From contig NZ_CP059066.1 of NCBI RefSeq assembly GCF_017301615.1, positions 2,740,888 to 2,804,887 on the forward strand: a stretch of DNA of 64,000 bases, written 5' to 3'. Below, piece by piece: positions 40,336 through 48,515 of the stretch. How positions within the stretch are numbered: the stretch's first letter is position 1; every line of letters starts with the position of its first letter. A program made the position numbers and the translations under genes. The notes under the pieces were generated by a model. It was not told where the DNA came from. It was given only the letters and a program-made list of their open reading frames with translations, and searched no databases. Source of the stretch: Koleobacter methoxysyntrophicus (GTDB taxonomy: Bacteria > Bacillota > Thermosediminibacteria > Koleobacterales > Koleobacteraceae).

Positions 40336-40577
40336 AGAAAATCCTCCTTATTATCAGAATCATTCTATCTTATACTATTTTCTCCAAATTCTTATATATT
40401 TAATACGTTAGGCCTAGATAATTTACTATACTCTTTTAATCTCTTAAGACGGATTATTTTTAAAATATCCTGGAGCTTTTAGGAATAAACAGCAATTGAC
40501 AGCTGGTTTTTAACAGGAGTAGAATAATAATATCAACAGTATATTGTATACTTGATTTTTAATTTGGGAGTGATTAA

Positions 40578-41768
40578 ATGGAAAATTTACTTTATTTTAG
40601 TGTTCTTCTGATGGCCGGCTTCATAACCGGTAAATTTGTGAATATTTTAAAACTACCTTCAGTAACAGGGTATTTACTATCAGGTATAATCATAGGTCCA
40701 TATGGGTTTAATATAATCCCTTTTAATTTTATAGAATCAATGGATTTCTTAAAATCTGCAGCACTGGCTTTTATAGCTTTTTCAATAGGTAGTGAATTTG
40801 AGACAACTGTATTGAAGAAATTAGGGAAATCTGTCTTTATTGTAACGATAATTCAAGCCCTCGCAGCCTCTTTAATGGTGATAATAGTTATGTTTTTTAT
40901 TTTTGACCAGTCACTGTCTTTGAGCTTACTCTTGGGGGCTATTGCTGCTGCTACAGCCCCAGCAGCAACAGTAATGGTAATAAAGCAGTATGAAGCAAAA
41001 GGGCCTTTAACCCAAACCCTATTATCCGTTGTAGCCTTAGATGATGCAGTATGTGTAATTCTATTCGGTGTTATGTTGACTATAATAAAATCTCTAAGTT
41101 CCACCGGTTCTGAAGGGAATATCACCCTAATGCTCTTACATCCTTTTCTTGAAATCATAGGTTCCTTTGCCTTAGGAATGGGAGCCAGCATTTTAACTAT
41201 CATTCTACTGAAATTAACTCGCTCAAGAGAAGAAATCGCTGTAATCGGAAGTGCTATAGTTATAGGAGTATCGGTATTAGCTGAAAAATTAGGGTTTTCG
41301 TCATTGCTAACATCAATGGTGCTGGGAGGAATACTGGCAAACACAACACCAAATATCAGAAAAATCTTTTCTGCCACCTCAAACATAACACCCCCTATCT
41401 ATGTTGCTTTTTTTACCTTTGCCGGTTTAACCCTGGAAATCGGTCTCCTTTCCAAAGTAGGTTTAATCGGAATTGGCTATATATTTGCGAGGGCAATGGG
41501 TAAAATTCTGGGATGTGTCATTGGTGGCAGGCTTAGCAAGAGCCCTGAAGTGGTAACGAAATACCTCGGATTAGGTATGCTTCCACAGGCCGGTGTAGCT
41601 ATAGGTCTCAGCATGATAGCCAAACAGCAATTTCCCAAAATAGGAAATACCATTTCTACTGTAGTTCTAACCGGAGTTGTAGTATATGAATTAATTGGTC
41701 CTATACTGGCTAAAATAGCTATCGAAAGGGCAGGGGAAATAACTTCTAATCCCCTTCACCCTTTATAA
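40578..41768 (+). CDS. Cation:proton antiporter, CPA2/KefB type
   Basis: The 396-residue membrane protein has about 12-13 helices. The family hallmarks are GYLLSGIIIGPYGFNIIP and the ion-site region SVVALDDAVCVILFGVM, with the paired Asp residues of CPA2 electrogenic antiporters. No RCK/TrkA regulatory domain is attached. Its 3' end overlaps the convergent rtcB gene by 23 bases. It would exchange Na+ or K+ for protons. Confidence 0.9.
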   Translation: MENLLYFSVLLMAGFITGKFVNILKLPSVTGYLLSGIIIGPYGFNIIPFNFIESMDFLKSAALAFIAFSIGSEFETTVLKKLGKSVFIVTIIQALAASLMVIIVMFFIFDQSLSLSLLLGAIAAATAPAATVMVIKQYEAKGPLTQTLLSVVALDDAVCVILFGVMLTIIKSLSSTGSEGNITLMLLHPFLEIIGSFALGMGASILTIILLKLTRSREEIAVIGSAIVIGVSVLAEKLGFSSLLTSMVLGGILANTTPNIRKIFSATSNITPPIYVAFFTFAGLTLEIGLLSKVGLIGIGYIFARAMGKILGCVIGGRLSKSPEVVTKYLGLGMLPQAGVAIGLSMIAKQQFPKIGNTISTVVLTGVVVYELIGPILAKIAIERAGEITSNPLHPL

Positions 41769-43173
41769 CTCCTAGGGGCCTTAATTTAGCTATTTTTCTG
41801 GTAATACCGATCTCAGATAAGGTATTTACAACCTCATCGATATCCTTATATGCCTGGGGTGCCTCGTCGAGGACTTTTTTATAGTTCCTGGTATTATAAA
41901 GTATATCGGCCATAGCTGACTCAAACTCCTGTTGGGATATCTCCTTTCTAGCCGCGCCCCTGGATAAAACTCTGCCCGCACCGTGGTTTATTGAAAAGAA
42001 GGTTTCACGAGCCAATTCCGTTCCAACAACTACATACGAAGCGGTTCCCATACTCCCGGGAATTATGGCCGGATGACCTGTTTCCATATACTTTTTAGGA
42101 TTTGACGGATGACCGGGAGGAAGGGCTCTGGTTGCCCCCTTGCGGTGTATTAGCAGCCTCCGGTTGAAATGGGTTTCAAACTTTGCAATGTTATGGGCAA
42201 CATCATACACCAGGTCAAGACCCAGTTCATCATCATCCCTATTAAATACTTCCCTAAAGGCTTCCCTCACATCATAAGTAATCAACTGACGATTTGCAAA
42301 GGCAAAATTAACTCCACAGCACATAGCTTTATAGTACTGTCTTCCTTCTGCAGAACTAATAGGTACACAGGCAAGGCCCTTGTCGGGAAGGTCTATCCCG
42401 TAACGCGGCGCTGTATTGACCATTATCCTGGTGTAATCGGTACATATTTGGTGACCGAATCCTCGGCTCCCGGTATGTATCATGATAGAAAGGGTGCCCT
42501 TTTTAAGGCCGAAGACCTCCGCCAGCTTTTCATTATAGATATCCTCTACAACCCCTAAATCAATAAAATGGTTACCTCCGCCAAGGGTAGCCAGCTGATT
42601 TCCTCTAGAAACGGCTTCATCCGATACTGCAGCTATATCTGCACCATCCAAACAGCCGTTTTCTTCTATACACTCCAGGTCCTCTTCCCTGCCATAACCC
42701 ATTTCTATCAGTTTTATAGCTCCCCGTTGAACTATTTCTTTAAAATGGGACTTGTATAAATTCCCGTGTCTGCTCCCTTTGCCTATGCCCGTAGGTATCC
42801 TATCTTCAATGGCATCCATAAGCTTCCTCAAAAACCTTTTATCCAGTTCGTCTGCCGGAATGCTGGTGGATAACAGCCGCACCCCACAGTTAATATCCAT
42901 TCCAACCCCGCCGGCAGAGATTACCCCATCTTCAACCCGGGTAGCCATTACTCCCCCGATTGGTAAACCAAACCCCGAATGGATATCGGGCATCCCTATT
43001 ACCACCCCGTATACTCCCGGAAGGGTTGCCGCGTTTTTTAGCTGTTCCAGGGCTTCTCCTTCCTGAAAATCTCGAAAAAGCTTTTCACTCAAATATACAA
43101 CTGCATCAACCCTCATATTACCTGTTTTAGGAAGCAAAAATTTATTTTTCCCTATTTTCGTTAAGCGTATCAT
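41746..43173 (-). CDS. rtcB: RNA-splicing ligase RtcB
   Basis: The 475-residue Mn/GTP-dependent ligase joins 2',3'-cyclic phosphate or 3'-phosphate ends to 5'-OH ends. Seen motifs: VYGVVIGMPDIHSGFGLPIG, GVGMDINCGVRLL (metal Asp and Cys), LGGGNHFIDLG, IHTGSRGFGHQ, and the guanylylation-region VSRGAARKEI-like LSRGAARKEISQQEF, with YNTRNYKKVLDEAP near the end. Archease, the usual activator, is not adjacent. The function is likely RNA repair or tRNA maintenance. GGGGGG lies before the ATG. Confidence 0.95.
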   Translation of the reverse strand: MIRLTKIGKNKFLLPKTGNMRVDAVVYLSEKLFRDFQEGEALEQLKNAATLPGVYGVVIGMPDIHSGFGLPIGGVMATRVEDGVISAGGVGMDINCGVRLLSTSIPADELDKRFLRKLMDAIEDRIPTGIGKGSRHGNLYKSHFKEIVQRGAIKLIEMGYGREEDLECIEENGCLDGADIAAVSDEAVSRGNQLATLGGGNHFIDLGVVEDIYNEKLAEVFGLKKGTLSIMIHTGSRGFGHQICTDYTRIMVNTAPRYGIDLPDKGLACVPISSAEGRQYYKAMCCGVNFAFANRQLITYDVREAFREVFNRDDDELGLDLVYDVAHNIAKFETHFNRRLLIHRKGATRALPPGHPSNPKKYMETGHPAIIPGSMGTASYVVVGTELARETFFSINHGAGRVLSRGAARKEISQQEFESAMADILYNTRNYKKVLDEAPQAYKDIDEVVNTLSEIGITRKIAKLRPLGVIKGEGD

Positions 43174-43396
43174 TATCTTTAACCCCCCTAATCCCGCTCT
43201 TCGCCGTCCATGGCTTCAAGCCATAAACAAGCGCTCCGGGAATTTCAATAATTCAATAGTGGCTTGCCGTTTCCTGAATAATGCTGCATGTTAATTTAAT
43301 AATATCTTATCTGCCCCTTTTCTTCAATTCTTTGAGGAAAGTTTTTATATCCCCTTGAATAAATATAACAAAAGGGTTTTTAAAGGGGGCTACGGG

Positions 43397-43732
43397 ATGC
43401 TTATTAAGGTCTTGAAAGAGTTCCTTTTACCGTTTTTTACAGCATTAGGAGTAGTTTTAGGAGCATCTATAATTGGTTCTCTCGGGACCCTTTTAACCTT
43501 CGGTTCCCCCCTTCAAACTATGGGGAATTTAGCAAAAAATGTAAGAATATGGGCTTTGGTAGTTGCAATCGGCGGAACCTTTTCAACCATAAGGATAATT
43601 GAATCGGGGATTTTCGGCGGAGAAATAATCGCATTGGCCCGACAGGTTGTGGTAATACTGGGGGCTTTTTTAGGGTCATATCTGGGTTACTGGATAATCA
43701 TAAATATTGTAGGGAGTGGATCAAAACCATGA
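43397..43732 (+). CDS. ytrH: Sporulation membrane protein YtrH
   Basis: The 111-residue protein has three hydrophobic segments and the family pattern FFTALGVVLGASIIGSLGTLL, NVRIWALVVAIGGTFSTIR and GIFGGEIIALARQ. YtrH is a SigE-controlled forespore/mother-cell membrane protein needed for efficient sporulation. The ATG at 43397 is preferred over 43355 because AAAGGGGG lies just upstream. It overlaps ytrI by 4 bases. The pair is good evidence for an endospore former. Confidence 0.82.
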   Translation: MLIKVLKEFLLPFFTALGVVLGASIIGSLGTLLTFGSPLQTMGNLAKNVRIWALVVAIGGTFSTIRIIESGIFGGEIIALARQVVVILGAFLGSYLGYWIIINIVGSGSKP

Positions 43733-44187
43733 AAACAAAAATCACCATTGCATCGATATTTTTACTGGGAATTATAGTAGGAGCAGCATCGGTTAATTTA
43801 ATTTTTTCAAAAAGAATGGACCTGCTCTTTTTAGAAAATGCAGAACTGCACATAAAATTGGAAGAACAGCAAAACCGGCTGAATAAACTGGAAGAAAGCC
43901 TCAGGGAACACAGAAAACGGGTCGTTAAAAATATAGTTATAATCCCCGACACCCAAAATGACCTTTTAAAGATAAAGATTAGAGAAACGGCGGGAAATCT
44001 TTTAAAGGACCTTATAGGGACAGATTTGGCAAAGCTGGACCCTATGCTCGTATATAATATATTGAACAACAGAAAAATAACGGTTAATGGGATAGATATA
44101 ATTCTGGATGTTGAATTGCTGGTTATGGATGTTCAGATAGAGGTTTTTTTAAATGTAAAGGAAGTTGAACAGGAAGTAAAGGAATAG
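43729..44187 (+). CDS. ytrI: Sporulation protein YtrI
   Basis: The 152-residue protein has one N-terminal membrane helix (6-26), a coiled coil (about 30-65: LLFLENAELHIKLEEQQNRL) and a C-terminal soluble domain. Size, topology and the overlapping position after ytrH match YtrI. ATGA coupling with ytrH shows co-translation. Sequence conservation of YtrI is weak, so the call leans on context. Confidence 0.72.
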   Translation: MKTKITIASIFLLGIIVGAASVNLIFSKRMDLLFLENAELHIKLEEQQNRLNKLEESLREHRKRVVKNIVIIPDTQNDLLKIKIRETAGNLLKDLIGTDLAKLDPMLVYNILNNRKITVNGIDIILDVELLVMDVQIEVFLNVKEVEQEVKE

Positions 44188-44194
44188 AATAAAA

Positions 44195-44217
44195 AATACC
44201 GCACATATTGCGGTATT
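44195..44217 (+). terminator. Convergent terminator ytrI / DUF2148 gene
   Basis: AATACCGCA and TGCGGTATT form a perfect 9-bp stem with a 5-base loop, between the two convergent genes; the right arm overlaps the stop codon of the minus-strand gene. Confidence 0.75.
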
Positions 44218-44731
44218 ATCTATCAAAGTAAATATTTTTTCCGGTAACAGAAAGGGGAATACCGACTACTATCTCCCCTGAGATTAGGCCCAAACGCTTA
44301 GCAACAACTCCAATCCTGTACATAATCCTGTTGTCAACATTTAGTATACTTGCCGTTTTGACGGCTGAACCGATCGCTATCCCTAAATCGATTAACCTCC
44401 ATGCACATAATCCACCTTCAAACTCCGGGCCTTTCTTTACCTCCAGCTGGCTGCACTGGGGAAAACCGCAGGCCCCACAGTTCAAGCCTGCAACTCTTGG
44501 CTTATTTAGGGATATAAGGAAAACGGCTTGAGACCTTCTAATGTTTTCTCCGTCCCTATCAAAATTTATTTTCCCCGATTCTTTACCGAATTCTATCATA
44601 GCATCGGCAAGAACATCCAGTTCTTTATCTTCCAATACCTTTATTTCTAGAAAATCCTCCCCCTTAGCCTTGGGAGCCGTTTTCGCAGACACCGCCATCA
44701 AACCTGCCACAAGCTTTACCGTCTCTTTCAT
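44216..44731 (-). CDS. Ferredoxin-like DUF2148-domain protein
   Basis: The 171-residue protein contains a cysteine cluster CGACGFPQC plus a downstream GGLCAWRLIDLGIAIGSAVK, as in DUF2148 proteins, which probably bind an Fe-S cluster. Function is unknown. It is found mostly in anaerobes. The gene is convergent with ytrI and seems monocistronic. Confidence 0.8.
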   Translation of the reverse strand: MKETVKLVAGLMAVSAKTAPKAKGEDFLEIKVLEDKELDVLADAMIEFGKESGKINFDRDGENIRRSQAVFLISLNKPRVAGLNCGACGFPQCSQLEVKKGPEFEGGLCAWRLIDLGIAIGSAVKTASILNVDNRIMYRIGVVAKRLGLISGEIVVGIPLSVTGKNIYFDR

Positions 44732-44929
44732 AAATACCCACCCCTACTTCAAGATTTTACTAAATACTATTTCTAGATTAAAGGCAATTTTCCTGCTTTA
44801 TATCGGCTATACCGATAAAAACATCCTCTCAAGTTTTTATAGATATATTTTATGAAAGATCTAAATTTTTTATCGTTTCTTGTTTTTATAGTTTCTTACC
44901 ACTGTTTATTTTTCTAAATATACAAAAAG

Positions 44930-44957
44930 GCCTGCATGAATGCAAACCCTTGTTGCT
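44930..44957 (-). terminator. tRNA-Sec terminator
   Basis: On the minus strand TTTGCAT/ATGCA plus flanking GG/CC pairs are followed by TTTTT, six bases past the tRNA CCA end. Confidence 0.6.
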
Positions 44958-44962
44958 TCTAT

Positions 44963-45057
44963 TGGCGGGAGCACATGGGAATCGAACCCACCGCGGACGG
45001 GTCTCGCCCGCCACTGGATTTGAAGTCCAGGAGGCACACCAGCACCTATCTGCTCCC
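44963..45057 (-). tRNA. selC: Selenocysteine tRNA (anticodon TCA)
   Basis: The minus-strand 95-base tRNA starts GGGAGCAGATAGG and ends TGCTCCC-G-CCA (CCA encoded). The anticodon arm CTGGA-CTTCAAA-TCCAG gives TCA (45021-45023), reading UGA. The long variable arm (TGGCGGGCGAGACCCGTC) and long acceptor arm are typical of tRNA-Sec. The organism therefore makes selenoproteins; selA, selB and selD are not in the window. Confidence 0.94.
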
Positions 45058-45067
45058 TAGCATTAGA

Positions 45068-45097
45068 ATTATATCATCGATAAAAAGATTATGTCAA
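45068..45097 (-). promoter_or_regulatory. Promoter of tRNA-Sec
   Basis: On the minus strand TTGACA (45092-45097) and TATAAT (45068-45073) are 18 bases apart, with the tRNA start 11 bases further. Confidence 0.8.
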
Positions 45098-45128
45098 GTA
45101 ACCCTTCCGGCAATTCAGAGTTGACACT

Positions 45129-46046
45129 TTATTCTTCTCCTAAAATTTTAACTTCCGGTACTAACTCAACTCCGTATTTTTCTTTTATTCTCCTTTGTAT
45201 TTCACTTATTAACTCCAGCACATCCCTTGCAGTAGCATTACCTACATTAACTATAAATCCTGCATGAAGTTCTGAAACCTGAGCATCTCTAATTCTTAAT
45301 CCTTTTAAGCCCGCTTTTTCAATGAGTTCACCTGCATAGTACCCATTGGGTCTTTTGAATGTACTGCCAGCACTAGGGACAAACAAAGGCTGTTTTTTCT
45401 TCCTTAAGAAATTCAGTACATTCATCCTATCCTGTATTTCCTTGTAATTTCCTTCTTTGAGCTGGAGTTCAACCTTAGTAGCAATCAGATTTCCATCTTG
45501 CAAGATACTTCTTCTATACCCAAAATTCATCTCTTCATTGGTTAATACGTTGATATTCCCATGAAGGTCCATCACTTCCACCCGTGTAACAATATCCTTC
45601 ATTTCCCCACCATAGGCCCCGGCATTCATGCATACAGCTCCACCTACGGTCCCGGGGATGCCCCCGGCAAACTCAAGACCCGTAAGGCTTTGTTCCATTG
45701 CCAAACGGGAAAGGGCGGAAAGGAGCACACCGGCATGGGTAATCACTTTGCTGCCTTTAAATTCCACATAATTGAAATTGCTGCTGATTTTTATAACTAC
45801 ACCCCTTATACCGTTATCTAATACCAGCAGATTAGTTCCATTCCCGATTATATACGGAACTATCTCATTCTTCATGCATATTTGCAGTACAGCTTTAAGC
45901 TCTTCTGTGCTGCTCGGTATTACAAGGATATCTGCAGGCCCCCCAATTCGAAAAGAGGTATGGTTTTTCATGGGTTCATCGATTTTTACTTTTTCAGCAG
46001 GAATTTTTTCGATTATAGCTTTATATAGAGAGTTCTTATCATGCAT
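45129..46046 (-). CDS. murB: UDP-N-acetylenolpyruvoylglucosamine reductase
   Basis: The 305-residue FAD enzyme reduces UDP-GlcNAc-enolpyruvate to UDP-MurNAc with NADPH. FAD-binding FRIGGPADILVIPSS and IIGNGTNLLV, catalytic-region GIPGTVGGAVCMNAGAYGGEM, and PSAGSTFKRPNGYYAGELIE place it in the type II MurB group (Ser in AGSTF). It lies 26 bases downstream of a zinc-ribbon gene and is followed by tRNA-Sec on the same strand. Confidence 0.96.
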   Translation of the reverse strand: MHDKNSLYKAIIEKIPAEKVKIDEPMKNHTSFRIGGPADILVIPSSTEELKAVLQICMKNEIVPYIIGNGTNLLVLDNGIRGVVIKISSNFNYVEFKGSKVITHAGVLLSALSRLAMEQSLTGLEFAGGIPGTVGGAVCMNAGAYGGEMKDIVTRVEVMDLHGNINVLTNEEMNFGYRRSILQDGNLIATKVELQLKEGNYKEIQDRMNVLNFLRKKKQPLFVPSAGSTFKRPNGYYAGELIEKAGLKGLRIRDAQVSELHAGFIVNVGNATARDVLELISEIQRRIKEKYGVELVPEVKILGEE

Positions 46047-46072
46047 ATCCTTTCATCCCTTCAAGACCAGTA

Positions 46073-46318
46073 TTAACCTCCAAAGAATAAATCGAGGATA
46101 TCCATAGCATCTATTCCCGATTTACCCTCAAGGATTTTCAGATCGAATACTTCTGTATAACCACAGTTTTCACATGAAACAAATAAATACTTATGCATTT
46201 GAATATCAAATAATTTTGACAGACCCGTTCCTGTCATGGATAATTTTTGGGTCCTGGCACCTGTATGATTGCATTTTGAACACTTAAATTTTTCTTTAAA
46301 CCTATCTTCTATACTCAA
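46073..46318 (-). CDS. Small zinc-ribbon protein
   Basis: The 81-residue protein has two CxxC pairs, FKCSKCNHTG and VSCENCGYTEVFDLK, forming one zinc ribbon; related small proteins are annotated as zinc-ribbon nucleic-acid-binding (DUF2082-like). A glycine and hydrophobic tail GKSGIDAMDILDLFFGG follows. The role is unknown. It sits upstream of murB. Confidence 0.75.
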   Translation of the reverse strand: MSIEDRFKEKFKCSKCNHTGARTQKLSMTGTGLSKLFDIQMHKYLFVSCENCGYTEVFDLKILEGKSGIDAMDILDLFFGG

Positions 46319-46454
46319 CGTTTTCCCCCCAATATATAGTATTAATATTATTACCTAAATGAAATAGATAAATTATAATAACCTGGCTAAGCTTTTCAAT
46401 TTAAAATATTCTCCTTAAAGCCATTAATTCCTTCAACAAAATAAAACTTCCAAA

Positions 46455-46577
46455 AAATAAGCTACTACCCTGTGAGACTAGGCAGCATCGGCTGCCGAAG
46501 TCCGAACGGTTGGCAGTAGCGATCTTACGAATATACGGCTGTTACAGCCGTAGGAGCGGGGAAAGCTATTATGGCTG
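46455..46577 (-). ncRNA. Unassigned structured RNA candidate after the sugar-binding lipoprotein gene
   Basis: On the minus strand, right after the lipoprotein stop, the sequence folds well. CGGCTGTAACAGCCG is a hairpin. Then GCTACTGCC pairs with GGGTAGTAGC, enclosing CCGTTCGG and GGCAGCCGATGCTGCC, a three-way junction with a single-stranded TAGTCTCACA joint. TTATTTTTT follows directly. It could be an elaborate terminator, a 3'-UTR-derived small RNA or an unclassified motif. I could not match it to a known riboswitch class. Confidence 0.5.
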
Positions 46578-47906
46578 TCACTCCAAAAGCATTTCAATTT
46601 CGACCTTGGCGTCTTCCAGGGCCTGTTTTGCTGCCTTTTCTCCCAATACCGCTTTCCTTATTTCCCTTTGCAGAATGGGTTCGATTTTATGCCATAACGG
46701 ATGATTGGGAACAGGGGTTGTAAAACCTAACATTTCCTGTATCCTTGTGAAATAAGGATTATCAATATATAAATTGCCGGCTGATTTTCTGGCAGGGAAT
46801 ACACCATAATCCTTAAACCTTTTTTGTTCCTCTGGGGAAGTTATTCTTTTTAGGAATTTTACGCAAGCCTCCCTTTTCTTTTCATTTTCCTGTTTAAGGA
46901 GCATATACCCCCCTACGCACGGATGGATTATATTGGGCATTCCCAGTTTCCCTACCGGATATCCTGCTATACCAAAATTAAATCCTTTCCCCTCTTTTTG
47001 CTTATCTGCAAGGACTTTTACGGCCCATGAGCCTGCAGGATATACAGCTATTTTTTTGTTTTCTGCAAAGGCCCCCCAGGCCTCATTAGGACCATCTTTA
47101 CCGAATTCGGGTGGAGTAACCTTATGCTTGTTTACTAAATCGACCAGTTTTTCCAGGCCTGAAACTCCTTCAGGATAGTGTAAGGTAAATTGCGTTAAGT
47201 CATCACTAAAGGGTAAAGCCCCATCACTGGTTATTATTCCCCAGAGATTATAATATCCTTCTTTAATAAAAGAATGAAATCCATAAACATCTGTTTTGCC
47301 ATCCCCATCCCTATCAAAGGTCAATTTTTTCAGTTTAGTTACAAATTCATCCCAGGTCCATATCCCGTCCTGAGGAGGTTCTACATTTCTTTCTCTAAAA
47401 ATATCTAAATTTAAGAACATTGCATATGTTGTCATAAACACAGGAAAGCCCCAAATGCGTTTATCATAGGTCAAAGCATCGAGAGCACTTTTATAAAAAT
47501 CTCTGAGTTCTTCTTTAGAAAAATACTCTTCTACGGGTTCTACATAACCTTGCTGAACATAAATGTAATTTAACGCATTGGGGACAATATCGGGATATGT
47601 TTGACTGGAAAGAGCGGCATTCAATTCAAAAACCCCATTTTCCCAATCAAGTTTCCTTAATTCTATAAAAATCCCCGGATTTTCCTTTTCAAATTCCTTT
47701 ATTTTTTCCTGGATCCAGTGGAACCTGTTTCCTTTTTCATCCGGCCATCTGGGAAAATCCCATATTGTTATGATACCCTGCCATTCCCTTTTTTCTGTAT
47801 CCTCTCGTTGCTGCCCAACTCCGTTTTTATTATTACAAGATGTTATATAAAGGGAAAATACTATCATTATAACAAGGAATATAGCCATTGCTTTCCTGGT
47901 AAGCAT
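46578..47906 (-). CDS. ABC sugar-type extracellular solute-binding lipoprotein
   Basis: The 442-residue protein has a lipoprotein signal ending in the lipobox YITSC (Cys about residue 24), then a family 1 solute-binding fold with WDFPRWPDEKGNRFHWIQEK and GAWGAFAENKKIAVYPAGSW-type core (WGAFAENKKIAVYPAGSW). Such proteins bind oligosaccharides or glycerol phosphates for ABC importers. No permease or ATPase genes are nearby, so it is an orphan component. It is divergent from the small glycan-cluster genes. Confidence 0.88.
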   Translation of the reverse strand: MLTRKAMAIFLVIMIVFSLYITSCNNKNGVGQQREDTEKREWQGIITIWDFPRWPDEKGNRFHWIQEKIKEFEKENPGIFIELRKLDWENGVFELNAALSSQTYPDIVPNALNYIYVQQGYVEPVEEYFSKEELRDFYKSALDALTYDKRIWGFPVFMTTYAMFLNLDIFRERNVEPPQDGIWTWDEFVTKLKKLTFDRDGDGKTDVYGFHSFIKEGYYNLWGIITSDGALPFSDDLTQFTLHYPEGVSGLEKLVDLVNKHKVTPPEFGKDGPNEAWGAFAENKKIAVYPAGSWAVKVLADKQKEGKGFNFGIAGYPVGKLGMPNIIHPCVGGYMLLKQENEKKREACVKFLKRITSPEEQKRFKDYGVFPARKSAGNLYIDNPYFTRIQEMLGFTTPVPNHPLWHKIEPILQREIRKAVLGEKAAKQALEDAKVEIEMLLE

Positions 47907-48044
47907 ATATTATTTCACCTCCCGATTAAAACCGATATTCATATATATTCATAATTTTGGTCTAATATTCTTTATAGCGAGAATAATGACCTTGATAAAA
48001 AGGAATAATAAAAATGTTTATTAGACGGTAAGGAGGTCAGATAA

Positions 48045-48311
48045 ATGGCTAGCATTCATCAAATTTATGACTCCCGTTTAGGCGAATTGGAAAAAATTCA
48101 GGATTATATATCTAAGATAATCGGTAAAGAAATTGTTGATATACAGGTAGGAGAAAATAGCAACCTCAAATTAACATTAAATGATAGCTCCACCCTGAAT
48201 ATACAGTTAAATGAAAAGGGAAATATGGAATTAAAAATCCAGTCTATAGAACTTGATGCCCTTGAAAAGAACACCTTCCACCAGGGGGTTGATTTCAATG
48301 AATACTACTAA
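48045..48311 (+). CDS. Small protein with IGKxIVxIQV domain, copy A
   Basis: The 88-residue protein has an N-terminal helix (about 1-22) and a beta-rich part beginning IIGKEIVDIQV and continuing LKLTLNDSSTLNIQL. The same pattern recurs in the next gene, so the two are paralogues. I do not recognise the family. AAGGAGG precedes the ATG. It heads the operon that continues into the GT4 glycosyltransferase. Confidence 0.75.
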   Translation: MASIHQIYDSRLGELEKIQDYISKIIGKEIVDIQVGENSNLKLTLNDSSTLNIQLNEKGNMELKIQSIELDALEKNTFHQGVDFNEYY

Positions 48312-48474
48312 AAACAACACTGATAAAAAAGCAATAATCGGAAAAAAGATCGTAGGAATCCAGGTTCCTAAGGAAAATGCCCTGAACATCTTTTTCAGTG
48401 ATGATACCAGCGCCCATATAGAATTACAAAAAAATAAAATAACCTATCAGCTGGTAACCAGAGAAATGGAATAA
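48298..48474 (+). CDS. Small protein with IGKxIVxIQV domain, copy B
   Basis: The 58-residue protein contains IIGKKIVGIQV and LNIFFSDDTSAHIEL, aligning with the beta-rich part of copy A. The ATG at 48298 overlaps the end of copy A by 14 bases; a frame opening at 48253 is longer but has no ribosome-binding site. The function is unknown; a shared or heteromeric fold with copy A is possible. It lies 41 bases before the GT4 gene. Confidence 0.68.
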   Translation: MNTTKNNTDKKAIIGKKIVGIQVPKENALNIFFSDDTSAHIELQKNKITYQLVTREME

Positions 48475-48515
48475 TACAGAACAAGTAGGATACAGTCAGA
48501 AGGGGGAAGCTAAGA

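Noticed and set aside
40853-41386. 177-codon minus-strand frame opposite the antiporter gene
   Set aside because: Antisense to clear transmembrane motifs, without a start signal.
43198-43340. Hairpin ATGGCTT/AAGCCAT and a coding-like tail upstream of rtcB as an archease or IS remnant
   Set aside because: Short frames do not match archease or TnpB tails well enough; the hairpin lacks a T-run.
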